64,000 nt of DNA. Origin: Rhodoferax sp. WC2427 (lineage in GTDB: Bacteria > Pseudomonadota > Gammaproteobacteria > Burkholderiales > Burkholderiaceae_C). Shown here piece by piece: positions 50,351-59,065 of the stretch; positions within the stretch are counted from its first letter, which is position 1; each line of letters opens with the position of its first letter. The position numbers and the translations under genes were made by a program. The stretch spans positions 62,001-126,000 of the forward strand of contig NZ_CP162006.1 in NCBI RefSeq assembly GCF_040822085.1, written 5' to 3'. Under the pieces are notes generated by a model. The model saw only the letters and a program-made list of their open reading frames with translations. It was not told the DNA's origin and ran no database searches.

Positions 50351-51067
50351 CTGCATCAGCGCAGGCGACAGGCCCGTCCACGCGCCCGCCAGTTGGACTT
50401 GGCCAGGCGTGCCACTACGCCATTGCTGCGCCTGCCGGGCACCGGCCAGCACGCTGTCGACCACCGGCACGGGCACGGCGTGCTGGATCTGCGCGGCCAT
50501 GCCCGCCAAACCGGCGCCACCCAAAATCACGGCCTGCACGCCGGGCTGGGCGGCGGCCTCTGCGCAGGCGGCGGCCAGCAGGGTGCGGGCGGCGGCGGGG
50601 TCGGCGGCCAACTCGGCCCCGGTGGCCTGCACGGTGTGGATGTGGGCCAGACGGTCGCCATAGCCCAGGCTGTGGGCCAGGCGTTGCAGCATGGGCTTCC
50701 AGGCGACACCGCCGGTGACGATGGCGAAGCGGCCATGCTGGGCAGCTTCAAAAAATGCGGCTTCGGCCAGGCCGGTGACCGGCACCGGGCTGCATTCGCG
50801 CAGGGCCAGCAGGCCGGGGTCGCCGAAGCAGCCGATCAGGACGGCGTCCGGCATGGGGCCGCCGTCGGCGATCCATGCGGCCCAGGCATCCAGCGTGGCG
50901 TGCCCGGCGATGGCGTAGCTGGCCTCGCTGGAGATGTAGCGCGCACCAAAGCGCGCCGTGGCCATGTGCACCGCCACGTCGGGGCCGCTGGCCTGCAGGA
51001 TGTGGGTGCGCAACAGCCCGGTAACGCTGTCGCTGGTGTTGGGGTTGATGACCAGCAGATGGCGCAT
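50336..51067 (-). CDS. Asp/Glu/hydantoin racemase-superfamily protein lacking the second cysteine
   Basis: 243 residues. Superfamily start LLVINPNTSDSVT, first catalytic cysteine C80 (LIGCFGDPG). The position of the second catalytic cysteine of hydantoin/allantoin racemases is glycine (ILGGAGLAG), so a two-base racemisation mechanism seems impaired. It may be a decarboxylase- or isomerase-like variant. Last gene of the polyamine-type importer operon, 6 bp after the GntR gene. Confidence 0.82.
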   Translation of the reverse strand: MRHLLVINPNTSDSVTGLLRTHILQASGPDVAVHMATARFGARYISSEASYAIAGHATLDAWAAWIADGGPMPDAVLIGCFGDPGLLALRECSPVPVTGLAEAAFFEAAQHGRFAIVTGGVAWKPMLQRLAHSLGYGDRLAHIHTVQATGAELAADPAAARTLLAAACAEAAAQPGVQAVILGGAGLAGMAAQIQHAVPVPVVDSVLAGARQAQQWRSGTPGQVQLAGAWTGLSPALMQIATI

Positions 51068-51073
51068 GGGGGG

Positions 51074-51781
51074 TCAGGCGGCGTGGCCGAAGAGTTCGAT
51101 CAGGTCGGGGGAATGGGTGGCTACGGTACCGAACTGCACTTGTGCTTCCAGGTGCTCCAGGTGCTCGCGCATCAAGCGGGTGGCGGCATCGACATCGCGC
51201 AGACGGATGGCATCCAGCACCGAGCGGTGTTCCTGGCAGCCACAGGTTCCGGCGCGGCTGCCAGGCAGGTCCACCGGGCCCCAGGTCATCAGGATCAGCG
51301 AAGTGCGCGACACCAGTTCGCGCAGGATGCGGCCCAGGGTCTGCTGCCCGGCGCGCTCGGCAATGGTCAGGTGGAAGTCGCCCGACATGCGGATGGCGTG
51401 GCGCACGTCGCCCCTGGCGCGGGCCGCCTCTTCCTCGGCGATGAAGTGCGACAAGATGGCAATGTCGGCCGGGGTGGCGACGGCCATAAAGCGCTCCAGC
51501 AGCGGCGGCTCCACCAGGCGACGGGCCTCGAAGACCTCACGCGCCTCTTGCTCGGTGGGCTGGGCCACGCAGGCACCGCGATTGGGCACCATGGTGACGA
51601 TCTGTTCGTTGGCCAGGCGCACCAGCACCGGGCGGATGCGGGTGCGCGACACGCCAAAAGCGGTGCCAAGTTTGTCTTCCACCAGCTTGGTGCCAGGCTG
51701 GAGCCGGTGGTCCAGGATGGCGGAGACGATGCGCTCGTAAATGTCGCTGTCGCTGAGCGCGGGAACGGGGGCGGTGGACAC
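51074..51781 (-). CDS. GntR-family (FCD) regulator of the polyamine-type importer
   Basis: 235 residues: GntR HTH (YERIVSAILDHRLQPGTKLVEDKL, FGVSRTRIRPVLVRLANEQIV, 14-75) and an FCD domain (about 90-215; DFHLTIAERAGQ, EHRSVLDAI). It overlaps the permease 2 stop by one base, so it is expressed with the importer. A 12-bp palindrome before the first gene of the operon (56180-56191) is a possible binding site. Confidence 0.9.
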   Translation of the reverse strand: MSTAPVPALSDSDIYERIVSAILDHRLQPGTKLVEDKLGTAFGVSRTRIRPVLVRLANEQIVTMVPNRGACVAQPTEQEAREVFEARRLVEPPLLERFMAVATPADIAILSHFIAEEEAARARGDVRHAIRMSGDFHLTIAERAGQQTLGRILRELVSRTSLILMTWGPVDLPGSRAGTCGCQEHRSVLDAIRLRDVDAATRLMREHLEHLEAQVQFGTVATHSPDLIELFGHAA

Positions 51782-52653
51782 TATGGGCGGCCTTTTGATT
51801 TCTGACCCAAGAGCTTAACCAACAAAAGCGTGATACCCATCACGATAAACGACACCACAGTGGTCACCGTGCCGATGGCGTAGATCGACGGTGTGGTGAC
51901 GGTGGTGGTCAGGCCCTGCAGCTCCAGCGGCAGGGTGTTGACGTCGCCAATCGCCTGCGAGGTGCGGGCAATTTCGTCCCAGCTCAGGGTGAAACCGAAC
52001 ATGCCGATGCCCACCACCGAGGGCGCAATCAGCGGGAGCACCACGTGCTTGAAGCTCTGCCAGGGCGTGGCGCCCAGGTCGCGGGCGGCTTCCTCGTAGG
52101 CCGGGTTGAAGCGGTTGAAGATGGCAAACATGATCAGCAGGCCAAACGGCAGCGTCCAGGTGAGGTGCGCGCCCAGGGCCGAGGTGAACAGGCCCAGGGC
52201 GGTGCCGTATTCGTCCAGGATGTCCTGCATGCCCAAAACCTCCAGCGCCCATTTGATGCCACCGTCGAGCAGGCGAAACTCCAGGCCTATGCCCAGCGAC
52301 ACGATGATGGACGGCATGATCAGGCTGGCAATCACGATGAAAAACAGCGCATTGCCCCCCGCCAGCTTCTTGCGAAACGCCAGGCCGGCCAGCACCGAAA
52401 ACACCACCGTACAGGCCATCACCGCCAGGCCCAGGGCCAGCGAGCGGCGCAGGGCCGCGCCAATGTCCACCACGCCCAGGCCTTCGGCCAGCTTGGCAAA
52501 CCAGTGCAGCGACAGGCCGCGCAGCGGAAAGGTCAAACCGCCCTCAGGGCCCTGGAAGCTGAGGATGAAGATGACGAACATCGGGCCGTACATGAACAGC
52601 ACGAACAGGGCGAAAACAATCGCCAAAGGCACAAAACCGGGTGCGCGTTTCAT
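51781..52653 (-). CDS. Polyamine-type ABC importer permease 2 (PotC-like)
   Basis: 290 residues, six helices, EAA loop (AYEEAARDLGATPWQSFKHVVLP). PotC-type. Separated from permease 1 by one base. Confidence 0.9.
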   Translation of the reverse strand: MKRAPGFVPLAIVFALFVLFMYGPMFVIFILSFQGPEGGLTFPLRGLSLHWFAKLAEGLGVVDIGAALRRSLALGLAVMACTVVFSVLAGLAFRKKLAGGNALFFIVIASLIMPSIIVSLGIGLEFRLLDGGIKWALEVLGMQDILDEYGTALGLFTSALGAHLTWTLPFGLLIMFAIFNRFNPAYEEAARDLGATPWQSFKHVVLPLIAPSVVGIGMFGFTLSWDEIARTSQAIGDVNTLPLELQGLTTTVTTPSIYAIGTVTTVVSFIVMGITLLLVKLLGQKSKGRP

Positions 52654-52654
52654 C

Positions 52655-53566
52655 TCACAACTCCTTACGGATATCGACCAGCCGGGTCAGCGCCCAGATG
52701 ATCATCAGCACGATGGCCAGGAGGATCACCGCGTTGGCGGCGGCCAGGGGGAATTGCAGGTACGAGGTTTGCACCTGGATGATCTTGCCAATAGACGCGA
52801 TCTGTTGGCCGCCCATCACGCCCACGGTGACGAAGTCGCCCATGACGATGGTGATGACGAAGATGGAACCGATGATGATGCCGGTGCGCGACAGCGGCAC
52901 GATCACGTTCCACAGGGTTTGCCAGCCGCTGGCGCCGCTGTCGTTGGCGGCCTCCAGCAGGCTGCGGTCGATGCGCATCATGCTGTTGAAGATGGGCACG
53001 ATCATGAACATGGTGTAGAGGTGCACAAAGGCCAGCGTGACCGAAAAGTCGGAGAACAACAGCCACTCGATCGGCTTGTCCACCAGCCCGGCCCCCACCA
53101 GCCCCTGGTTGACCAGCCCGTTGCGCCCCAGCAGCGGCACCCACGAGATCATGCGGATCACATTAGAAGTCCAGAACGGGATGGTGCACAGCACAAACAG
53201 CAGCGTCTGCGTGCCTTGGGACTGGATGTGGAAGGCCAGAAAGTACGACACCGCAAAGCCGATCACCAGCGTGATCAGCCAGACCATGAAGCAGAATTTG
53301 AAGGTGGACAGGTACGTCTTGAGGGTGACGCACATCTCCGTGGTGTTGCCGCAACCGTCAAAAATCGAGATGTAGTTTTTGAAGGTGAAACCGGGCAGCA
53401 GCTCGTACTCGTTGAAGTCCCAAAAGCTGACCATGAGGATCAGCGCCAGTGGTACCAAAAAGAACACCGCAAACACCGCTGTCAACGGCGTGGCCTGCCA
53501 CCAGGCGGACAGGCTGCGGCCCGGCGCGGGGGTGGGCGAGGGGAGGGAGGCGGTGGGTGTGCTCAT
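52655..53566 (-). CDS. Polyamine-type ABC importer permease 1 (PotB-like)
   Basis: 303 residues, six helices, EAA loop (LLEAANDSGASGWQTLWNVIVP). PotB-type. Between it and the binding-protein gene lie 212 bp with three repeats. Confidence 0.9.
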   Translation of the reverse strand: MSTPTASLPSPTPAPGRSLSAWWQATPLTAVFAVFFLVPLALILMVSFWDFNEYELLPGFTFKNYISIFDGCGNTTEMCVTLKTYLSTFKFCFMVWLITLVIGFAVSYFLAFHIQSQGTQTLLFVLCTIPFWTSNVIRMISWVPLLGRNGLVNQGLVGAGLVDKPIEWLLFSDFSVTLAFVHLYTMFMIVPIFNSMMRIDRSLLEAANDSGASGWQTLWNVIVPLSRTGIIIGSIFVITIVMGDFVTVGVMGGQQIASIGKIIQVQTSYLQFPLAAANAVILLAIVLMIIWALTRLVDIRKEL

Positions 53567-53582
53567 GGATGTTCTGTCTGGT

Positions 53583-53752
53583 TCCCTCCCCAGCCGGGGG
53601 AGGGCTAGGGTGGGGGCTTGCCGGTTAAAGGTTTACTATCAAATGGGTAGCTACTCACGCTTATGGAATGGGCGGTAAGGGCCTATTTCTTATAAATTGG
53701 GCCTGTGCCACTGTGCCCCCACCCCGGCCCTCCCCCGGAGGGGGAGGGAGGA
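53583..53752. repeat. Repeat-filled spacer inside the polyamine-type importer operon
   Basis: Contains two CCCTCACCCC-type repeats (53583-53616 and 53714-53752) and, between them, dispersed palindromic element copy 13 (53632-53690). No coding capacity. Such a run of stems between binding-protein and permease genes is a common way to leave more binding protein than permease transcript. Confidence 0.75.
53632..53690. repeat. Dispersed palindromic intergenic element, copy 13
   Basis: AAATGGGTAGCTACTCACG, CTTATGGAATGGGCGGTAAG, GGCCTATTTCTTATAA. Inverted relative to copy 9. Confidence 0.75.
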
Positions 53753-53778
53753 ATCACCGCCCGTCGCGAGCGAGACCT

Positions 53779-55068
53779 TTACGCAGCTACAAACTCATTC
53801 CACTTCTGGACCATGTAGTTGTTTTCGTCCATCAGTGCGTTCCAGCAGGCGATGCCGCCCATGCGGGCTTCGTAGCTGCCGCCGTCGCGGGTCGCGCCGG
53901 TCTTGGCCAGCAGGTCGCCGTTCGGGCCCTTGATGTCCTGGGTGGCGGGCTTGCCTTCCATCCAGTAGGCCCACTCGTAAGCTTCCATCTTGGACTTGGC
54001 GGTTTCCAGCACGGCGCTGTAGTAGCCCTGGCGGTTGAGGTAGGCACCGGCCCAGCCGTCGAGGAACCAGTTGATGAACTCGTAAGCACCGTCCAGGGTC
54101 TTGCCCTTCAAGGTAGCTGGCAGGCCGAAACCGGCAGCCCAGGCGCGGTACCCTTCCTTCAGCGGCTGGAAGGTGCAGGCGATGCCCTTGGTGCGCACGG
54201 CGGTGACGGCAGGCGACCACATCGACTGGATCACCACTTCGCCGGACGACATCAGGTTGACCGACTCATTGAAGTCTTTCCACAGTGCGCGGAACTGGCC
54301 TTGCTTCTTGGCTTCGATCAGGGTCTTGATGGTCAGGTCGATTTCCTTCTTGGTCATGTTGCCTTTGTCAGGGTATTTGTAGATACCCATGGCTTCGACC
54401 ACCATCGCCGCGTCCATGATGCCGATGGAGGGGATGTTCAGAATTGCGGCCTTGCCTTTGAACTCGGGGTTCAGCAGCTCGGCCCAGGAGGTGATGGGGC
54501 GCTTGATCAGGTCGGGACGGATGCCCAGCGTGTCGGCGTTGTACACGGTGGGGATCAGCGACATGAACTGGGTGGGCGTCTTGGAGAACACCTTGGATTT
54601 CTCGCCTTCCAGGAAGATCACCTTCTTGGGCGCCGTGCCCTGGTCGCCCACGGCCTTGCCGTTGACCATGCCGGTGGTGAACAGGGTGGTGATCTTGTCG
54701 GCGTTCTTGATGCGCTTGACGTCAATGCCCTTGAGGTTGCCGGTGGGCACGATCTTCTTCAGCGAAAAGTATTCGGTGTCGATCAGGTCGAAGCTGTTGG
54801 GCGCGGTGACGGCGCGCTTGGTCACGTCGTCGGTGGTCACGGCCACGTACTGGATGGTGATGCCGGTGTCGGCCTTGAACTTTTCGGCAATCGCTTTGTC
54901 CTGGTTCACCGCGGTGCCCAGGTAGCGCAGCACGATGGGTTCAGCAGAGTGCACCGCCGGGAAGATGCCGGTGGCCAAAATGCCAGCCGTGCCCTTGAGC
55001 AGCGAGCGGCGCTGCATGGTGGCCTTCAAGGCATTGGTGGGTTCAGGAAGTACGTCGGACATGGTCAA
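53779..55068 (-). CDS. Polyamine-type ABC importer binding protein with Tat-like signal
   Basis: 429 residues. Near the start lies QRRSLLKGTAGILATG, a twin-arginine-like signal, cut about residue 41 (VHSAEP). PotD/PotF-like fold (LRYLGTAVNQDKAIAEKFKADTGI, LIDTEYFSLKKI, GKAAILNIPSIGIMDAAMVV, EFINWFLDGWAGAY). It is longer than PotD and its ligand residues were not checked, so the substrate may be a related cationic or zwitterionic compound. 27 bp after the ATPase gene. Confidence 0.88.
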   Translation of the reverse strand: MTMSDVLPEPTNALKATMQRRSLLKGTAGILATGIFPAVHSAEPIVLRYLGTAVNQDKAIAEKFKADTGITIQYVAVTTDDVTKRAVTAPNSFDLIDTEYFSLKKIVPTGNLKGIDVKRIKNADKITTLFTTGMVNGKAVGDQGTAPKKVIFLEGEKSKVFSKTPTQFMSLIPTVYNADTLGIRPDLIKRPITSWAELLNPEFKGKAAILNIPSIGIMDAAMVVEAMGIYKYPDKGNMTKKEIDLTIKTLIEAKKQGQFRALWKDFNESVNLMSSGEVVIQSMWSPAVTAVRTKGIACTFQPLKEGYRAWAAGFGLPATLKGKTLDGAYEFINWFLDGWAGAYLNRQGYYSAVLETAKSKMEAYEWAYWMEGKPATQDIKGPNGDLLAKTGATRDGGSYEARMGGIACWNALMDENNYMVQKWNEFVAA

Positions 55069-55094
55069 AACTCCTAGGGTTGCGGGTAGAAAAA

Positions 55095-56171
55095 TTAAGC
55101 GGCGACAGGAACAGATACGGGGCCGAGCGGGTGGGCGGCCTCGGGGGCCCAGGCCAGTTGCACAGCTTCGGCCACGCGGTAGGGGCGGGCGGCAAAGCGG
55201 GCTTCGGACACCATCACCGAGAACTCGGCGGTGGAACTGGCGGTCTGGGCCACGCCGGGTTTTTGCAGGCCCAGCAGCACATAGGTGCCCTGGTACTCCA
55301 CATCGCTGACCACGGCGCGGATGTTGTCGGGGCCGTCGGCCACGGCGGCCTCTGGCGGGATGATTTGCATGTGGTCGGTGCGCACACCGATCTTGCCGCG
55401 TGGCGTGTCCAGCACGTTGTGGCCGCCCATGAAGCGCGCCACAAATTCGCTGGCCGGGCGGTTGTAGACCTCGTGCGGGCTACCCACCTGCTCGATCAAC
55501 CCATGGTTCATCACCACCATGGTGTCGGCCAGGGCCATGGCTTCTTCTTGCGAGTGGGTGACGTGGATGAAGGTCAGGCCCAGCTCTTTCTGCCAGCGGC
55601 GCAGCTCGGCGCGCATCTGGATGCGCAAAAACGGGTCGAGGGCCGACAGGGGCTCATCGAGCAGCAGCACCTTGGGCTGGGTGATCAGCGCACGGGCCAG
55701 GGCCACGCGCTGCTGCTGGCCGCCCGACAGCTCGCTGGGCGTGCGGTCTGCCAGGTGGCCCATGGCCACCCGCTCCAGCAAATCCTTGGCCTTGGCATGC
55801 CGCTCGGCCTTGTCCATGCCCTTCATCTTCAGGCTGAAGGCCACGTTGTCGAGTGCGCTGAGGTGTGGAAACAGCGCAAAGCTCTGGAACATCATGGCCG
55901 TGCCGCGCTCGGCAGCAGGCAGGTCGGTGATGTTGCGGTTTTCCAGCAGGATGTCGCCGCTGGTAACCGACTCGTGTCCGGCCACCATGCGCAGCGTGGT
56001 GCTTTTGCCGCAGCCCGAGGGCCCCAGCAAACAACAGTAACTGCCGCTGGCGATGCGCAGGTTGATGGTGTCAACGGCCGGCTTGGACGACCCATAGCGC
56101 TTGGTCAGCGCAATGATTTCGATGGCCGAAGGTGCGGTAGTAGAAGTGGAAGGGGGGGTAGGAGCGGGCAT
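55095..56171 (-). CDS. Polyamine-type ABC importer ATPase (PotA-like)
   Basis: 358 residues with a Ser/Thr/Pro-rich lead. Walker A GPSGCGKST, Q-loop MFQSFALFPHL, signature LSGGQQQR, Walker B LLLDEPLSALD, switch THS and a C-terminal TOBE domain. First gene of the operon that runs to 50336. Confidence 0.93.
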   Translation of the reverse strand: MPAPTPPSTSTTAPSAIEIIALTKRYGSSKPAVDTINLRIASGSYCCLLGPSGCGKSTTLRMVAGHESVTSGDILLENRNITDLPAAERGTAMMFQSFALFPHLSALDNVAFSLKMKGMDKAERHAKAKDLLERVAMGHLADRTPSELSGGQQQRVALARALITQPKVLLLDEPLSALDPFLRIQMRAELRRWQKELGLTFIHVTHSQEEAMALADTMVVMNHGLIEQVGSPHEVYNRPASEFVARFMGGHNVLDTPRGKIGVRTDHMQIIPPEAAVADGPDNIRAVVSDVEYQGTYVLLGLQKPGVAQTASSTAEFSVMVSEARFAARPYRVAEAVQLAWAPEAAHPLGPVSVPVAA

Positions 56172-56179
56172 ACCCGTCC

Positions 56180-56233
56180 CCTATGCATAGGCCGTGCCAG
56201 CTCTGCGTACCGTGCGATTGTGAAATTGCGTAC
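56180..56233 (-). promoter_or_regulatory. Promoter region of the polyamine-type operon
   Basis: A perfect 12-bp palindrome CCTATGCATAGG (56180-56191) lies 9 bp ahead of the ATPase start, and TGCGTAC occurs twice in direct repeat (56204-56210, 56227-56233). Candidate sites for the operon's GntR regulator. Confidence 0.5.
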
Positions 56234-56300
56234 AAAACTGCACCGGGAATGTGCGCAATCTACCCCTGCACCGACAGAACGCGCAGGCTTGGTGCGCTAG

Positions 56301-56951
56301 CTACCGGCTATTTGCCGCAATCTGCCGCAAAGCCTGCTCAAACACCTCGGGCGGCTGGCCTCCAGAGATCAGATGCCGGTCGTTGATGATGATGGCGGGC
56401 ACGGAATGGATGCCTTGGCTGGTATAAAACTCTTCGCGTTGGCGCACTTCCTCGGCAAATGCGCCGGATTCCAGAATCTCCCGCGCCCGCACCGGGTCCA
56501 GCCCCACCTGTTCGGCCACCTGCACCAGCAAGGCGTGGTCGCTGGGGTTTTGCCCCAGGGTGAAGTAGGCATCGAACAAGGCTTGTTTCAGGGCGTGCTG
56601 GTGGCCTTCGAGCTCGGCCCAGTGCAGCAGGCGGTGCGCGTCGAAGGTGTTGTAGATGCGGTTGCGCTGGCCCAGGTTGAAGGTAAAGCCCAGTTCCGCC
56701 CCGCGGGCGCGGATGTTTTCCTTGTTGGCCGCCGCCTGGGCCGGGGTGGAGCCGTATTTGCGCGCCAGGTGCTCGGTGGTGTCTTCGCCTTCCGGGGCCA
56801 TGTGCGGATTCAGCTCGAATGGCTGGAAGTGCAGCGTGGTGGTGATGCTGTCTGCCACGCGCTCCAAAGCCTGTTCCAGCGACTTCAAACCCACCACACA
56901 CCAGGGGCAGGACACGTCCGAGACGAAATCAATTTTGAGTTGGGTTGCCAT
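56301..56951 (-). CDS. FrnE-like DsbA-family oxidoreductase
   Basis: 216 residues, no signal peptide, so cytoplasmic. Thioredoxin fold with CPWC (15-18), HFQPFELNPHM and the cis-proline block GIHSVPAIIIND. FrnE-type enzymes are involved in polyketide tailoring or redox stress resistance; the local role is not known. AGGAAA precedes ATG 56951. It lies directly downstream, on the minus strand, of oriC-like module B. Confidence 0.9.
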   Translation of the reverse strand: MATQLKIDFVSDVSCPWCVVGLKSLEQALERVADSITTTLHFQPFELNPHMAPEGEDTTEHLARKYGSTPAQAAANKENIRARGAELGFTFNLGQRNRIYNTFDAHRLLHWAELEGHQHALKQALFDAYFTLGQNPSDHALLVQVAEQVGLDPVRAREILESGAFAEEVRQREEFYTSQGIHSVPAIIINDRHLISGGQPPEVFEQALRQIAANSR

Positions 56952-57701
56952 ATTTTTCCTGGTCTTGAAAAGCTGTGGATAGTTCCGGCATAACCGGACA
57001 GTTATCCACAGGGAACGCGGTGATTGAAAAGTTGTTCATTTTGGCGTGACACCAGAAAAGCAAGGTCACGCACACCTGGCAACATGGGATAAGCTGTTGA
57101 TTTAAAAGAACAAAACAGGCTTACCCACAGAAGAGCCGCATGCTTACTACTACTACTATGTATTAATAGAACCATTAGAAGAATAGCCAAACACAAAGTC
57201 CGTTGGAAACGGGTGGATTTTGGGTCCGGCCGGTGCGTTCTTTGGCCCCTTTTCTCGGCTAACAGTTTTGCTCCAGAGAAAAGCCGCGGCATGTGTTCTG
57301 TATCCCCGAAGTCCGAGCTGGTGCACAGGGCACCCACGAAGGGGTGCTTATGTAAATTTTTTGTATAAAAGCAACAAATTAGTACAAACACTTAGTTTGG
57401 CTAAGTAACTAAATTTCTAAAGTTGCGGTGTCCGAAAGTGCTCCACAAACCGCATACAAAGCGAATTTTGTGAGTGAAAGAGGCAGGTGTTGCTACGTCC
57501 CTGTGTTTGCCTGCATGTCTGGAATGCAGGTTAAATATGTGTAAATTTGTAAATATCATGTAACTTACTTACATAAGCTACAAAGAAATTTACGGTGCGT
57601 TTACAAATGCCTTCCGGGGGCTGGCGTGCGGGCCGGCATTTTCAGGATCTCGTGGCTGGAAGATTTCTTCTGGCCAACCCCAAAACCAATGGAGTCCCAA
57701 G
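56952..57701. other. 750-bp region without a gene
   Basis: Holds module B at 56969-57190. From 57200 to 57700 the DNA is unusually AT-rich and contains many GTAA/TTAC motifs (for example around 57555-57585, TGTAACTTACTTACATAAG), which probably form the porin promoter and regulator sites. A 62-codon frame at 57220-57408 and others on both strands show no ribosome site or recognisable product. Confidence 0.6.
56969..57190 (-). other. OriC-like DnaA-box module B (inverted relative to module A)
   Basis: Plus-strand coordinates: TGTGGATAG (56974-56982, one mismatch), perfect DnaA box TTATCCACA (57002-57010), a 22-bp block identical to module A (57053-57074), a full match to the IHF consensus (57090-57102), TTACCCACA (57121-57129, one mismatch), the (CTA)-run corresponding to TAAG(TAG)4 (57143-57158) and ATTAATAGAA (57162-57171). 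Order, spacing and sequence match module A read on the opposite strand. Replication function is inference. Confidence 0.7.
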
Positions 57702-58970
57702 ATGAAGTTCTTTAAATTGCGAGCCACCGTCGCCGCCGCATCGTTGTTGGCCGCTGGTGGCCATGCTTTTGCCCAGGCGGCAAACGACGTGCCTGTGGAT
57801 CCCACGTTGGAGAAGCAGATCACCCAGGTGGTCAAGAAGGTCACCGATGCCACCGGCCTGGAGTTCACCGGCTACCTGCGCACCGGTTTCTATTCGGCAG
57901 CGAACGGCCAGGCCAAAGGTGGCTACTCGCTCGGTGGTGACCTGCAAAAGTACCGTCTGGGCAATGAAGGCGACAACTATTTCGAAGTCCTGATCGGCAA
58001 GAACTGGGACCTGGGTGGCGGCCTGAAGTGGGGCGTGCACTGGATGCCCAACTACTACAACGGCGATACTGGCACCCCCCAAATCTATTCCGATATCAAG
58101 GGGCTGGACTTTGCGCCCAACGTCAGCTTCTGGGCGGGTCAGCGCTTCCACCGCGTGCAAGACATCCATATCGTGGACAACTGGCTCATGCAAGACGGCG
58201 ACAACTACGGTGCCGGTGCCGATGGCATCGACGTAGGCTTTGGCAAGTTGAACCTGGCGGTGTACAGCGACGGCAGCTCGGGCAACAGCAACAAAAGTAC
58301 CAATAATGCGCGCCGCGCCAACTTCCAGTTGCGCGACATGCCGGTCAACCCTGGCGGCAAGCTGACCCTGACCGGCGGCGTGGTGAATGGCACCTTTGCC
58401 CAGGGCTCGAATGGTGGCGCATTGGGCCTGCTGCACAACCAAAGCGATTTCATAGTGCCGGGCATGAACAACTCCTTGTTCCTCCAGGGATCGACGGGCC
58501 ACGCCAGCCTGAGCGGCCAGTTCTACAACCTGGACGACTCGGCGGGCGTAGCGGCCGCAGGTGCCAAGCAAAGCCGCGTCGTGGACGTGATCAACTGGCA
58601 AAACGGCCCGTTCGGTGGCCAGGCTTTGCTGGGTTACCAAACCCTCAAATTGGACAATTCGCCGACCCAGAAAGATCTGTCGTTTGGTGGACGTGTCTCT
58701 TACGGTGTGGCCAAGAACGTCAAGCTGCTGGGTGAACTGGGCCTAACCCAGCGCAAGATTGACGGCCAAGACAAGCAGCACCTGACCAAGGGCACGTTTG
58801 CCGTGGCTTTCTCGCCCAACACCGACTTCTGGACCCGTCCTGAGTTCCGCGTGTACGCGACCCGTGCCAACTGGAACGATGCAGCTGCGGCGGCCAACAG
58901 CTCCTCGTTTGGTGCCAATGGCCGCACCAAAGCCACCACGGTGGGTGTGCAAGTCGAAGCCTGGTGGTAA
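57702..58970 (+). CDS. LamB-like carbohydrate porin
   Basis: 422 residues, signal peptide to about 24 (GGHAFAQA). After a short helical lead it shows the maltoporin pattern: GLEFTGYLRTGFY, RLGNEGDNYFEVLIGKNW, ISF-type strands, WAGQRFHRVQDIHIVDNWLMQDGDNYGAGADGIDVG, and ends in a membrane-type terminal residue W (VEAWW). LamB/ScrY proteins are trimeric 18-strand pores for oligosaccharides in the outer membrane. It is not in an operon; the GH3/thu and GH2 clusters are plausible users. Confidence 0.9.
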   Translation: MKFFKLRATVAAASLLAAGGHAFAQAANDVPVDPTLEKQITQVVKKVTDATGLEFTGYLRTGFYSAANGQAKGGYSLGGDLQKYRLGNEGDNYFEVLIGKNWDLGGGLKWGVHWMPNYYNGDTGTPQIYSDIKGLDFAPNVSFWAGQRFHRVQDIHIVDNWLMQDGDNYGAGADGIDVGFGKLNLAVYSDGSSGNSNKSTNNARRANFQLRDMPVNPGGKLTLTGGVVNGTFAQGSNGGALGLLHNQSDFIVPGMNNSLFLQGSTGHASLSGQFYNLDDSAGVAAAGAKQSRVVDVINWQNGPFGGQALLGYQTLKLDNSPTQKDLSFGGRVSYGVAKNVKLLGELGLTQRKIDGQDKQHLTKGTFAVAFSPNTDFWTRPEFRVYATRANWNDAAAAANSSSFGANGRTKATTVGVQVEAWW

Positions 58971-59000
58971 GCCCTTAGTTTTTGCGAGGAACTGAGTTTT

Positions 59001-59048
59001 GCCCGTGCCGGTGCCGTTATCTCCAACGGTACCGGCACGGGCTTTTTG
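59001..59048 (+). terminator. Rho-independent terminator of the porin gene
   Basis: Long stem between GCCCGTGCCGGTGCCGTT (59001-59018) and AACGGTACCGGCACGGGC (59025-59042), one mismatch, loop ATCTCC, followed by five T residues and more T-rich sequence. Confidence 0.95.
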
Positions 59049-59065
59049 TTTTTGAAATGGAAGCT

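Noticed and set aside
57220..57408. A 62-codon plus-strand frame in the gene-free region upstream of the porin.
   Set aside because: No ribosome site, no family resemblance and a composition that changes across the frame.
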